Shown: positions 7,776 through 15,588 of the stretch, piece after piece
How positions within the stretch are numbered: position 1 is the first letter of the stretch
How the letters are laid out: every line of letters begins with the position of its first letter
NCBI RefSeq assembly: GCF_963548695.1
Contig: NZ_CAUUWA010000012.1
Span: 1-48,640 of the forward strand
Source: an uncultured Fretibacterium sp.
Lineage (GTDB): Bacteria; Synergistota; Synergistia; Synergistales; Aminobacteriaceae
DNA length: 48,640 nt
Direction: 5' to 3'
Notes under the pieces: model-generated
Database searches by the model: none
Seen by the model: only the letters and a program-made list of their open reading frames with translations
What the model was told of the DNA's origin: nothing
Position numbers and translations under genes: made by a program

Positions 7776-8588
7776 ATGAGATGTGAGAGACGTGAGGCGT
7801 TCCCTCCCATCGCCGTCTTTTTTCTTGCCGTGTCGCTCCTGATGGCGCCGTCCGCCGGGGCCGATCCCCTGACGTTCTCCTGCGCAATGGGCGACGTCGA
7901 GGCGGTCCGTAGCGCCCTCGCCGGGGGAGCCGACCCCAACGCCCCCGACGAGCACGGCTGTCCTCCGCTCTGCCGCACCGTGAGCGCCGGGGTGGACGCC
8001 CCGCTCTCCATGCACCTGGAGGTGATCCGCCTGCTCGCGGACTCCGGGGCGAAAATCGACGCGCCGTCCCCCAGGGGCGATACCCCCCTCCTCCTCTCCC
8101 TTCGCAAGGGACGCTCCTTCACCGAGGTGACCGAGCTCCTCCTCGAGCTCGGCGCCGACCCCAACGGCCCCGGCCCGGTCGGGCTCTCCGGTAATTTTTC
8201 CGACGGGGAGCGTCCCCTGAACGCCGCGTCGCGGGAACCCGCCTCCATCCGGCAGCTGGAGCTTCTGCTGTCGAAGGGGGCGGACGTCCGGCTGAGGGAC
8301 GGAGCGGGACGCAGCCCCCTGGAGACAGCGGTCACGTCCCCTAATCCCTCCGTGGAAAAGGTACGCCTGCTGCTCGATGCCGGGGCGGACATCAACGGAA
8401 CCTTCAGCCTGTGGGAGGAGGAGGGGGTCACGCCGCTCATGGCCGCAGCCGCCCTGGGCTCTCCCGACCTCATACGCCTGCTGCTGGACCGCGGCGCGCT
8501 GGCTGCCCTTTCGAGCCGTTCGGGGCTCCGGGCGCGCGATTACGCCCTGCGCGCGGGACGGGAGGAGAACGCCGCCCTACTGCCCTGA
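7776..8588 (+). CDS. Exported ankyrin-repeat protein
   Basis: 270 residues. The start ATG (MRCERREAFPP) follows the PanE-family stop by 20 bp with only a weak ribosome site. A hydrophobic stretch at about residues 12-28 ending in AGADP is a probable signal peptide, so the protein is likely periplasmic. Residues 30 to the end contain ankyrin repeats, seen in AVRSALAGGADPNAPDEHG, VIRLLADSGAKIDAPSP, LLLELGADPNG, LLLSKGADVRLRDGAG, LLLDAGADING and LIRLLLDRGAL. Six to seven repeats fill the protein and leave no room for an enzyme domain, so a protein-binding role is inferred. An intrinsic terminator at 8633 follows. Confidence 0.85.
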   Translation: MRCERREAFPPIAVFFLAVSLLMAPSAGADPLTFSCAMGDVEAVRSALAGGADPNAPDEHGCPPLCRTVSAGVDAPLSMHLEVIRLLADSGAKIDAPSPRGDTPLLLSLRKGRSFTEVTELLLELGADPNGPGPVGLSGNFSDGERPLNAASREPASIRQLELLLSKGADVRLRDGAGRSPLETAVTSPNPSVEKVRLLLDAGADINGTFSLWEEEGVTPLMAAAALGSPDLIRLLLDRGALAALSSRSGLRARDYALRAGREENAALLP

Positions 8589-8632
8589 CCTCCTTTTGCC
8601 TTGACCTTCTTCCGGCCAGACTTTCTCTCATA

Positions 8633-8665
8633 GGGCACGGGAGTGAACCCCGGGCCCCTTTTTTT
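8633..8665 (+). terminator. Intrinsic terminator after the ankyrin gene
   Basis: GGGCACGGG (8633-8641) pairs with CCCGGGCCC (8649-8657) with one internal mismatch. The loop is 7 nt and a run of seven T residues follows. It closes the transcript from 3956-8588 and directly abuts the birA promoter. Confidence 0.8.
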
Positions 8666-8693
8666 GTCCGCCCTATTGTAAACCAAATATAAT
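8664..8693 (+). promoter_or_regulatory. birA promoter
   Basis: TTGTCC (8664-8669) and TATAAT (8688-8693) are separated by 18 bp. The -35 box overlaps the end of the preceding terminator T-run. The -10 box is a perfect consensus and lies inside the BirA-type operator. Confidence 0.7.
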
Positions 8694-8706
8694 ATCGAAG
8701 TTTACA
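8677..8706. promoter_or_regulatory. BirA operator
   Basis: TGTAAAC (8677-8683) and GTTTACA (8700-8706) are perfect inverted repeats with a 16-bp spacer. This matches the known BirA operator half-sites and spacing of biotin loci in diverse bacteria. The operator spans the -10 box, so holo-BirA binding should block the promoter and let BirA control itself and, if co-transcribed, bioY. Confidence 0.85.
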
Positions 8707-8791
8707 TTTGTCCGTCGCCGTGCTATAGTCTTTGCTCGATTCGGCAATCCGCGGGCGGCGGGTGCGCATGTTCGGATATGGGGGTGCGGAG

Positions 8792-9799
8792 ATGTCGTTG
8801 AAGGACGAGGTTCTGAGGATGCTGGAGGACCACAGGGGCGAGGCCCTGTCCGGGGAATCGGTCGCGGAACGCCTCTCCGTCTCTCGGGCCTCGGTCTGGA
8901 AGGCGGTGAGGGCTCTGAGGGAAGAGGGGCACAAGATCGGAGCGTCCACGCGCAGGGGCTATCGGATGGAGCCGGACAGCGATGTCCTGTCCGAGGAGGG
9001 GATACGGGCCTGCCTCTCGGAGGGGTCCCCCGTCCGCGGCGTCGTGTGTCTCGCGTCTGTGGACTCCACCAACACCTATGCGAAGGGGTTGGCGCTCTCG
9101 GGTGGGGCGCACGGTACGCTGGTCGCCGCGGACCGGCAGACGGCGGGGCGCGGCCGGCGCGGACGCTCGTTCTTCTCGCCCCCGGGGACGGGGCTTTACA
9201 TGAGCCTGATCCTGCGCCCGCTTATCGAGCTGGAGCGCTTCCAGGCCGTGACCATCGCCGCGGCGGTCGCCGTCTGCCGGTCCATCGAGGCCCTGACGTG
9301 CCGCCGCCCCCGTATCAAGTGGGTGAACGACATCTATTTGGATGGGGGCAACGGCCTGGAGGGGGCCGACGGCGAGGAGCGCAAGATCTGCGGCATCCTG
9401 ACCGAGGCGGTCAGCGACGTGGAGAGCGGGACGATAGAGAGCGTCGTCGTCGGCATCGGCCTCAACGTCTCGACCCGGGACTTCTCCCCGGACCTGGCCC
9501 GTATCGCGGGCTCCCTCCTTCCGGGAAGCGTGAGCCGGAACCGTCTGGCGGCGGGGATTGCGGAACGTCTGCTGGACTGTCAGGAGCGGCTCGGCGACCC
9601 CGAGCTGATCCGGGAGTACCGGGACCGTTCCCTGCTCCTGGGGCGGGAGGTCCGCTTCATGCGGGACGGGGCGGAGTGCCGCGGGCTGGCCCTGGATATC
9701 GACGCGCAGGGCTGCCTGCTCCTTCGGGAGGAGGACGGGGAGGTCGTAGCCCTGAGGTCCGGAGAGGTGTATCAGGTGCGCCCGGTTCGGATGCATTAA
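8792..9799 (+). CDS. birA: Bifunctional biotin-protein ligase / biotin repressor
   Basis: 335 residues from ATG 8792 (MSLKDEVLRML); ATG 8768 is an alternative, and ribosome sites are weak for both. Residues 1-60 form the winged helix (SGESVAERLSVSRASVWKAV, then the wing GHKIGASTRRGYRM). The ligase core carries VDSTNTYAK, the biotinyl-AMP loop GRGRRGRSFFSPPGTG, KWVNDIY and GILTEA; the C-terminal SH3-like domain begins near RSLLLGREVRF. It biotinylates acceptor proteins and, as holo-repressor, binds the operator seen just upstream. A roughly 10-residue acidic insertion (DGGNGLEGADGEER) sits after the KWVNDIY motif. bioY follows on the same strand. Confidence 0.95.
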   Translation: MSLKDEVLRMLEDHRGEALSGESVAERLSVSRASVWKAVRALREEGHKIGASTRRGYRMEPDSDVLSEEGIRACLSEGSPVRGVVCLASVDSTNTYAKGLALSGGAHGTLVAADRQTAGRGRRGRSFFSPPGTGLYMSLILRPLIELERFQAVTIAAAVAVCRSIEALTCRRPRIKWVNDIYLDGGNGLEGADGEERKICGILTEAVSDVESGTIESVVVGIGLNVSTRDFSPDLARIAGSLLPGSVSRNRLAAGIAERLLDCQERLGDPELIREYRDRSLLLGREVRFMRDGAECRGLALDIDAQGCLLLREEDGEVVALRSGEVYQVRPVRMH

Positions 9800-9811
9800 A
9801 AAGGGGCGCCG

Positions 9812-9855
9812 GGGAACTTGTTCCCTGGCTGGGGGTATGGGGGCAAGGCCCCCAT
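9812..9855 (+). promoter_or_regulatory. Two hairpins between birA and bioY
   Basis: GGGAACTTGTTCCC (9812-9825) is a perfect 6-bp stem with a 2-nt loop. ATGGGGG (9837-9843) pairs with CCCCCAT (9849-9855) across a 5-nt loop. Neither has a good T-run, although GTTGATTTT follows the second. They could be a processing or attenuation structure or part of a dispersed repeat, since GCCCCCATGTT plus a T-rich tail recurs near 896. Confidence 0.5.
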
Positions 9856-9879
9856 GTTGATTTTGGGGAGAGATTTTAG

Positions 9880-10494
9880 ATGAGAAAAGGAAAATTTCTG
9901 AGCACGCGGGAGCTGGTCCTCTGCGCGCTCTTCTCCGCGCTGACCGCCGTGGGGGCGTACATTCGGATTCCGCTGCCCATGCTGACGCTGACGCTGCAGT
10001 TCTTCTTCACCAACCTCGCCGCCCTGCTCCTGGGGCGGAAGCTCGGTGCGTTCGCCGCGGCGGGCTATGTCCTTGCGGGGCTCGCCGGGCTGCCGATCTT
10101 CGCCGGCGGCAGCGGGGGCGTCGCCTACGTGCTGCACCCCACGTTCGGCTACCTCGTCGGCTTCATCGCCGGGGCCTGGGCCGCAGGCTTCGTCGCCGAG
10201 CGCCTGAGGCCGGGAATGAGGACCTGGATGCTCGCCGGCCTGACAAACCTGGCGGTGCTCTATGCCCTGGGGATGGCCTATTACTACCCCATCGCCAACT
10301 ATTACCTCAAGACCCCCTTCGGCGTCAGGGCCCTCTTCTACTACTGCTTCCTGCTTCCTCTCCCGGGGGACCTCATCAAGTGCCTTCTGGGCGCGGTCGT
10401 GACCGACCGGCTCAGGGCCATGCTTCCGGGCGGAATGCTCCCCGCGGCCTCAGCGGGTCGTGAAGTGTCCGACAAGGAGGACATAGAGGGATAA
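9880..10494 (+). CDS. bioY: Biotin transporter BioY
   Basis: 204 residues with about six hydrophobic segments. The family signature is visible in STRELVLCALFSALTAVGAYI, IPLPMLTLTLQFFFTNLAALLLG, LAGLAGLPIFAGGSGG and PTFGYLVGF. BioY is the S component of an ECF vitamin importer and binds biotin in the membrane. It can pair with a shared EcfAAT module or, in some bacteria, work alone; no EcfA or EcfT gene is nearby. GGGGAGAG lies upstream of the ATG. It follows birA by 80 bp and is probably under the same BirA operator. With no biotin synthesis genes in view, uptake is the visible route. Confidence 0.95.
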   Translation: MRKGKFLSTRELVLCALFSALTAVGAYIRIPLPMLTLTLQFFFTNLAALLLGRKLGAFAAAGYVLAGLAGLPIFAGGSGGVAYVLHPTFGYLVGFIAGAWAAGFVAERLRPGMRTWMLAGLTNLAVLYALGMAYYYPIANYYLKTPFGVRALFYYCFLLPLPGDLIKCLLGAVVTDRLRAMLPGGMLPAASAGREVSDKEDIEG

Positions 10495-10502
10495 GGGCTC
10501 GC

Positions 10503-11336
10503 TCAAGGCCCGGGCCTGCGGATCACCATGCGCTCCGCATAGCGCCCGAAGAAATGGTAGCCGGAACCGCCCTCGGCGACGATGTCCAGCAGCTCGTCCG
10601 GGCGGGTCACCAGAACCCCGCCCAGGACGTCGACCCCTCGCTCGAAAAAGGCATCGGGGAGCATGCTCGCCGTCGGTCCCGCCACGACGACCCGGGCGTC
10701 CGGCCGCGCCATCTCCAGCAGGCCGGACAGGGTGCCGTTGAGGACGGTCGTCCCCGTCACGACCAGAAGATCCGCCTGTGGCACCACCTCGGACGCCCGG
10801 TCGGCCGGAACGTAATGGGGCATCTCGCGCTCCTTGAGGGTCCTCGGGTCCTGCTCCAGCACCCGAAAATCGACCGACTCCGCCAAAAGGCGCTTCAGCA
10901 TCGGGACCAGCGCCCCGACCACGACCGCGCAGCCGCCCCTCGGCAGCTCGACGTCGTCGAACGCGTCCCTTCCCAGGGACAGCTCGTAGGGTTTCGAGGG
11001 CATCCGATCCCAGCAGGCAGCGCTCAGGGCGTTGAGGACCGCGACCCCCAGCGCCTCGCGCAGGACGTTCCCGCAGGAGAGGTCGTCCAGGAAAGCGCCG
11101 ACGGGACGCCCCCTCAGTTTGCCGGACAGGGGCATCTCCCGTGCGGAGCTGGGACAGCAGACCGCCTGAGGAATCTCCTTGATCGGCGTGAAGGAGAGCC
11201 CGCCATGTCCGTCGCTGAGCTTGACCCCCGTGAAGAAAATTCCCAGCACGGCGCGTTCGACGGTCATCCCGTCCAGCTCGCCGCCCAGGCGGCCCCGCAC
11301 CGCCGCTACGGTATCCTTCAACAGCACGTCCGTCAC
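10503..11336 (-). CDS. DUF4213/DUF364 protein, putative metal-chelate related
   Basis: 277 residues from a GTG at 11336, with AGGAGGT 7 nt upstream; a TTG further upstream lacks that spacing. The N-terminal third (VERAVLGIFFTGVKLSDGHGG) matches the DUF4213 domain. The C-terminal half (ADLLVVTGTTVLNGTLSGLL, VVVAGPTASMLPDAFFERGV) is the Rossmann-like DUF364 domain, often described as a putative heavy-metal chelation domain. Proteins of this kind often sit beside FecBCD-type importers, as here: it is the last gene after two such systems. A Cys pair (AVCCPSS) and Cys-Gly-Asn motif could bind metal. Its reaction is unknown; handling of imported metal or chelate is inference. Confidence 0.8.
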   Translation of the reverse strand: MTDVLLKDTVAAVRGRLGGELDGMTVERAVLGIFFTGVKLSDGHGGLSFTPIKEIPQAVCCPSSAREMPLSGKLRGRPVGAFLDDLSCGNVLREALGVAVLNALSAACWDRMPSKPYELSLGRDAFDDVELPRGGCAVVVGALVPMLKRLLAESVDFRVLEQDPRTLKEREMPHYVPADRASEVVPQADLLVVTGTTVLNGTLSGLLEMARPDARVVVAGPTASMLPDAFFERGVDVLGGVLVTRPDELLDIVAEGGSGYHFFGRYAERMVIRRPGP

Positions 11337-11380
11337 GCTATCGACCTCCTGACGCAAAAGTTTCCAATCTCAGGACTCAC

Positions 11381-11419
11381 AAGCAAGGCAGGAGACCGCT
11401 CAGGCCCCCTGCCTTGCTT
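11381..11419 (-). terminator. Hairpin after the second binding-protein gene
   Basis: AAGCAAGGCAGG (11381-11392) and CCTGCCTTGCTT (11408-11419) are perfect inverted repeats with a 15-nt loop. The stem lies between the binding-protein stop and the DUF364 start. On the minus strand it lacks a clean U-tract, so it may stabilise or partly terminate the upstream transcript rather than end it. Confidence 0.55.
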
Positions 11420-11428
11420 TTGCCTGAA

Positions 11429-12517
11429 TCACTTTCCGTTGATGATCTCCGATATCTGCGCGTCGCTCAAGTCGTACAGGAAGAAGGTGGAGTAGAATTT
11501 GCGAATTTCCTCCCTCAGGGTCGCCTCGGGCATGAGCTCGGGATAGAGCTTGTTCATCATCCACAGGATGGTCAGGGGCTGCTCCACCGTCCGGTTGCCC
11601 CAGACGTGCGCCACGGTGGGGATGACGAAGCACCTTTTGTTCTTCACGGCGGCGACCCCGTGGTAGTTGGGGTTCCCCCGCATCTCCTCGATCTGCTTGG
11701 CGGTGTTGGCGACGATCACGTCGGGGTTCCAGAGCAGCAGGTCCTCCAGGGTGTAGGTCCGCCTCTCGCCGGACGACCGCCCGTCGTCGGTGACGCTGAT
11801 ACCGCCCGCCTCCCGTATCCACCATTCCGCGATGATATGGGGCTGCGTGAACCCCACGGGGTCGCCGTAGAGCACCTTCAGCCGGTCCTTCTCGGGGATT
11901 TTGGACGTCAGGGACCGGGCCTGGGCGAGCTTCTCGTCGAAATAGGCGATGTAGGCGTCCGCCGTCTCCTTCTTGTTCAGCACCTCGCCCATCAGGGTTA
12001 CGGCCTTCTTCACGTCGTCGACGTTCTTCCATTCCAGATAGACGCAGGCGACCCCGTTCCGCTCCAGCACCTGGGCGGTCTCCTTCGTCATCGCGAAGCA
12101 CACGTCGGTCCGGGCCTGGAGGATGTTCTCCAGCAGCAGCTCCCTGTTGGCGTCCTCGAACAGGGGGCCATTCGCGATCTGGGGGGCGAACTGATACTGC
12201 ATCTTCCACCGATCGGTCTTGGTGAAGCCGGCGGACATCTGGTTGTAAATCTTGCTTCCGTCACCCATCAGCTCCACGAACGCGTTCAGGACCCCGATCG
12301 AGCCCAGGGTCCCGATGCGGTGAATCTCCGCCGGAAGCGCGACGGACCGCCCCGCCATGTCGACGACCGTCCTGACGTCGGCCGACGCCGCATCCGCGGC
12401 CAGCGCCATCCGGGGCGCAAACACGGGACCACTGCCGACCGATACGGCAAGCGCCAGGCAGAACGACAAAACTCCCAACCGCAGTACAAACTTCCTCATG
12501 TTCCTTCCAATCCTCAT
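11429..12517 (-). CDS. Periplasmic binding protein, Fe/cobalamin-chelate ABC importer (system B)
   Basis: 362 residues. The start ATG overlaps the ATPase stop (ATGA) with AAGGAGG about 9 nt upstream. A signal peptide (residues 7-40, ending ALAADA) has no lipobox, so the mature protein should be free in the periplasm. VVDMAGRSVALPAEIHRIG is the typical start of the TroA-superfamily binding-protein fold used for siderophores, haem and cobalamin (PF01497 type). VIVANTAKQIEEM and NKRCFVIP are later core strands. The C-terminus (RKFYSTFFLYDLSDAQISEI) resembles that of the paralogue at 14480-15502. The ligand is not determinable. Confidence 0.88.
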   Translation of the reverse strand: MRIGRNMRKFVLRLGVLSFCLALAVSVGSGPVFAPRMALAADAASADVRTVVDMAGRSVALPAEIHRIGTLGSIGVLNAFVELMGDGSKIYNQMSAGFTKTDRWKMQYQFAPQIANGPLFEDANRELLLENILQARTDVCFAMTKETAQVLERNGVACVYLEWKNVDDVKKAVTLMGEVLNKKETADAYIAYFDEKLAQARSLTSKIPEKDRLKVLYGDPVGFTQPHIIAEWWIREAGGISVTDDGRSSGERRTYTLEDLLLWNPDVIVANTAKQIEEMRGNPNYHGVAAVKNKRCFVIPTVAHVWGNRTVEQPLTILWMMNKLYPELMPEATLREEIRKFYSTFFLYDLSDAQISEIINGK

Positions 12518-13365
12518 GATACTATTCCTCCTTCATTTTTGGTTCCGTTCTCCGCATTGTTTCCCTTGCCGGAAATTTCCCCGTCATCCAGGACGGGGAC
12601 GCAGACCTTCACGCACCCGCCTCCGGCGACGGGCGCGCGGGCGACGACGGTCGGGGTGTCGTAGAGCCCGGACAGAACCGCGTCGTCGATGACCTCGTCC
12701 GGCGCCCCCCGCGCGAACACGGCGCCGTCCTTCAGCAGAAGCACCTCGTGGGCGGTGAGAAAGGCGTGGTCCGGCGAGTGGGAGGTCATCAGCACGGCGT
12801 AGCCCTGCCGGGCGAGGCCCCGTATCGTCCCAAGCGCCCGCACCTGGTTGCCGAAGTCGAGGTTCGCGGTGGGCTCGTCCAGCACCAGGAGCCGCGCCTC
12901 CTGGGCCAGAGCCCTCGCCATCAGCACCATCTGCCTCTCGCCCCCGCTCAGATGCTGGAACACGTGGCCCCTCAGGTGTCCTATCTCCAGGCGCTCCATG
13001 GCGAGGGCCGCCTTCCGCCGGTCCTCGCGGCCCGGGGCGTTCCCGAGCCCCAGGTGCGCGACCCGCCCCATCAGCACGACCTCCTGGACCTCATACGGAA
13101 AGGTCAGGGCCGAGGACTGCGGCACGTAGGCCATCAGGCGGGCGCGGGCACGGCGCGTCAGGGCGGACAGGTCCCGCCCGTCCCAGAGGAACCGCCCCTC
13201 GTCCGGCCGCAGCAGGCCCAGCAGACAGCGGAGCAGCGTGGTCTTCCCGGTGCCGTTCGGGCCCAGCAGGCACATCACGCGCCCCGCGGGCAGGGTGAAG
13301 GATATGTCCCTCAGCACGATCCGGCCGCGATGATAATGAAAGCCGACCCCCTGCGCCTCCAGCAC
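12514..13365 (-). CDS. ABC ATPase, FecE/BtuD type (system B)
   Basis: About 283 residues. The start GTG at 13365 overlaps the permease TAG (TAGTG) and has AAGGGG well spaced; a GTG at 13374 is the alternative. Walker A GPNGTGKTT, Q-loop YVPQSSA, signature LSGGERQM, Walker B LLVLDEPTANLD and switch His in MTSHSPDHAF are intact. It powers import through the adjacent permease. Against the usual length of about 255, a C-terminal tail (ISGKGNNAENGTKNEGG) is polar and probably disordered. Confidence 0.93.
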   Translation of the reverse strand: MLEAQGVGFHYHRGRIVLRDISFTLPAGRVMCLLGPNGTGKTTLLRCLLGLLRPDEGRFLWDGRDLSALTRRARARLMAYVPQSSALTFPYEVQEVVLMGRVAHLGLGNAPGREDRRKAALAMERLEIGHLRGHVFQHLSGGERQMVLMARALAQEARLLVLDEPTANLDFGNQVRALGTIRGLARQGYAVLMTSHSPDHAFLTAHEVLLLKDGAVFARGAPDEVIDDAVLSGLYDTPTVVARAPVAGGGCVKVCVPVLDDGEISGKGNNAENGTKNEGGIVS

Positions 13366-14393
13366 TAGAGCCACCCCTTGCGGACCCGGGAGAGCAGGAC
13401 CACGAAGATGGGGGTCCCCACCAGGGCCGTCAGCACGCCCAGCGGCAGCTCCACCCCCGGAACGCCCCGGACGATCGTGTCCATCCCGAGCAGGAAGAGG
13501 GCGCCGACGCCGAACGAGGTCGCGAGAAGCCGCGAGTAGTCAGCCCCCACCAGCAGGCGGGCGATGTGCGGCACGACCATGCCGACCCATCCGACGATGC
13601 CGCAGATGCTGACTGAGACGACCGTCATCAGGGTCGAGGCGAGGATGACGACCGCCTTGACCAGCCCCACGTTCACCCCCAGGGCAGCCGCCTCCTCGTT
13701 GCCCGCGGACAGGGCGTTGATGGAGTAGCGAAAGAGGAACAGGAGGAGCAGGGAGACCGCCAGGAACGGCAGCAGGACCAGGACGTCGTGGTTGGAGCCC
13801 CGCCCCAGGCTCCCCATCAGCCAGAAGGTGATGGAGGGCAGGACGTTGTCCGTGTCCGCCATCGTCTTGAGTATGGAGAGCAGCGCCTGGAAGAGGCTGG
13901 AGACGACGATGCCGCCCAGGACCATCACCGTGATCTCCTGTCGTGCGAAGGCGTAGCCAATGGCGCTTGCCATCAGGACCGCCAGGCTCCCGAACGCGAA
14001 GGCCGAGACCTGGACCTGCCACCAGGCGAGGTTGTTCAGCATCGCGAGGGCGGCCCCGAACCCCGCCCCGGCGGAGACCCCCAACAGGTCCGGCGAGACC
14101 ATGGGGTTCTTGAAGAGCGTCTGGTACGACGCCCCGGCCGCGGAGAGGGCGCCCCCCGTCAGGATCGCCAGCAGGATGCGGGGCAGGCGCACGTTCAGGA
14201 CGACGGTCTCGAGCGTCGGGTCCCCGTTCGGGGCCGCCATCCCGAGACGCGAGAGGACGATCTCCGCCAGGGTCCTGGGGGAGATCGCAAAACGCCCGAC
14301 CCGAAAGGCGAGGATTCCGCCCGCGAGGATGAGCAGATAGAGCAGGCTCAGCTTGACCGTAAAACAACGCCCTCCGCCGGAGGCTTCCAGCAT
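13365..14393 (-). CDS. FecCD-family ABC permease (system B)
   Basis: About 342 residues from ATG 14393 (AAGGTGAGG upstream); GTG 14423 would add ten residues. Many hydrophobic segments, with the FecCD signatures VRLPRILLAILTGGALSAAG, YQTLFKNPMVSPDLLGVSAG, GIVGWVGMVVPHIARLLVG and PGVELPLGVLTALVGTPIF. The family forms a homodimer of about ten helices per subunit that moves chelated iron, haem or cobalamin. It starts 87 bp after the end of the system A binding-protein gene, so all seven genes may be read together. Confidence 0.93.
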   Translation of the reverse strand: MLEASGGGRCFTVKLSLLYLLILAGGILAFRVGRFAISPRTLAEIVLSRLGMAAPNGDPTLETVVLNVRLPRILLAILTGGALSAAGASYQTLFKNPMVSPDLLGVSAGAGFGAALAMLNNLAWWQVQVSAFAFGSLAVLMASAIGYAFARQEITVMVLGGIVVSSLFQALLSILKTMADTDNVLPSITFWLMGSLGRGSNHDVLVLLPFLAVSLLLLFLFRYSINALSAGNEEAAALGVNVGLVKAVVILASTLMTVVSVSICGIVGWVGMVVPHIARLLVGADYSRLLATSFGVGALFLLGMDTIVRGVPGVELPLGVLTALVGTPIFVVLLSRVRKGWL

Positions 14394-14479
14394 GTCCGTT
14401 CCCTCACCTTCCAACGCTCGCACGACTCAACAGCGCACAGGCCACGGCAGTGCGCGCGCCCCGTGCCCCAAACGGAGAC

Positions 14480-15502
14480 TCAAAGGGCGGGCTCCCTGCC
14501 GAAGAACGAGCGGTACTCCTCGTCCGTCAGCTCGTAGCGATAGAACTCCCTGAAAAACTCCCGGGTCTCCTTTTCCAGGTCGATCTCCCGGGTATAATCC
14601 GGATAGAGCAGCTTGGCCAGCCACATGAAGCCCAGCGGGGACTCCGGGGAGGGGCGGTCCCACCAGAAGGCGCCGATGGGACACTCGTGGACGGCCTTGT
14701 TTTTGACGGCCTTGAGGTCCTGTATCCTGGGGTCCTCCAGGATATCGGCCGTCCCGTTTCCCTGCTGGGTCACGATGATGTCCGGGTCGACCCGCATGAC
14801 CTGCTCGACGCCGATCTCGCCCTTTGGGGTCTCCTCCAGGGCGCAGATGCCGCCGGAGCCACGAATCCAGTGCCATCCCCAATCGCTCGCGCTTGCCTTC
14901 GTGATGGTCTTTCCGGTGTAGTAGACTACCTTGCGCTGGCCCTCGGGGATGCGTCCCACCAGGGTCTCCACCCATCCCAGCTTTTCGTTCCAGTAATCCA
15001 CGAGCCTCCTGGCCTCCGCCTCCCTGCCCAGGATCGTGCCCAGGTTCAAAAACTCCTGCTTCAGCTTGTCCACCGCTGCCCAGCCGATGAGCATCGTATA
15101 GGTGGGCATTCCGGCCTCCTCGATCAGTCTGTTTCCCTTCTTGGAGCTGACCCCCACGAGGACAAGATCCGGTGCCGCCTTCATCAGCTCCTCGACGTTG
15201 ACCTTGTCGAAGGAGCCGGGGTCCACGACCTCCGTGAACCGGGGAAACATCTTGAGCAGCTGGGGGAAGCGCTTCATGCCGGGCTGGGCCACGATCTTCT
15301 CCGCGCAGCCCAGGACGGCGACCTCGTGGGTGGTTCCACCATAACAGGTGATCGCCAGACGGTCCACCTTTCCGGGAACGGCGACGTCGCGCCCTGCGGC
15401 ATCGACCACCGTCTCCCCCGCCCCGGCCGCTCCGCCGAGTCCCGCCAGAACCGCAATCCCCAGCAGAAAAGCCGCCAGTTTCAACAAGTACCGCCTCATC
15501 AT
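14480..15502 (-). CDS. Periplasmic binding protein, Fe/cobalamin-chelate ABC importer (system A)
   Basis: 340 residues from ATG 15502 (AAGGGGG 8 nt upstream). The frame stays open further upstream but lacks a credible start. A signal peptide (LAAFLLGIAVLAGLGGAAGAGE) precedes TVVDAAGRDVAVPGKVDRLA. It has the same fold as the paralogue at 11429: PDLVLVGVSSKKGNRL, VVYYTGK and PDIIVTQQGNG. Aromatic-rich patches DWGWHW and FWWDRP may shape the ligand pocket and differ from system B, suggesting a different ligand. The C-terminal REFFREFYRYELTDEEYRS motif is shared in pattern with system B. Confidence 0.88.
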   Translation of the reverse strand: MMRRYLLKLAAFLLGIAVLAGLGGAAGAGETVVDAAGRDVAVPGKVDRLAITCYGGTTHEVAVLGCAEKIVAQPGMKRFPQLLKMFPRFTEVVDPGSFDKVNVEELMKAAPDLVLVGVSSKKGNRLIEEAGMPTYTMLIGWAAVDKLKQEFLNLGTILGREAEARRLVDYWNEKLGWVETLVGRIPEGQRKVVYYTGKTITKASASDWGWHWIRGSGGICALEETPKGEIGVEQVMRVDPDIIVTQQGNGTADILEDPRIQDLKAVKNKAVHECPIGAFWWDRPSPESPLGFMWLAKLLYPDYTREIDLEKETREFFREFYRYELTDEEYRSFFGREPAL

Positions 15503-15588
15503 CAAAGGGCCCCCTTCCCTATCGGGCCAGCCTAAACCGCCGTGGCGGCCGACCTCCCAAAATCGGCGTCCTCCGACGCCCCACGGCC

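Noticed and set aside
5827..7887. Long minus-strand frame opposite msrA-like and panE-like genes
   Set aside because: No recognisable domain, composition typical of antisense, and it spans several real plus-strand genes.
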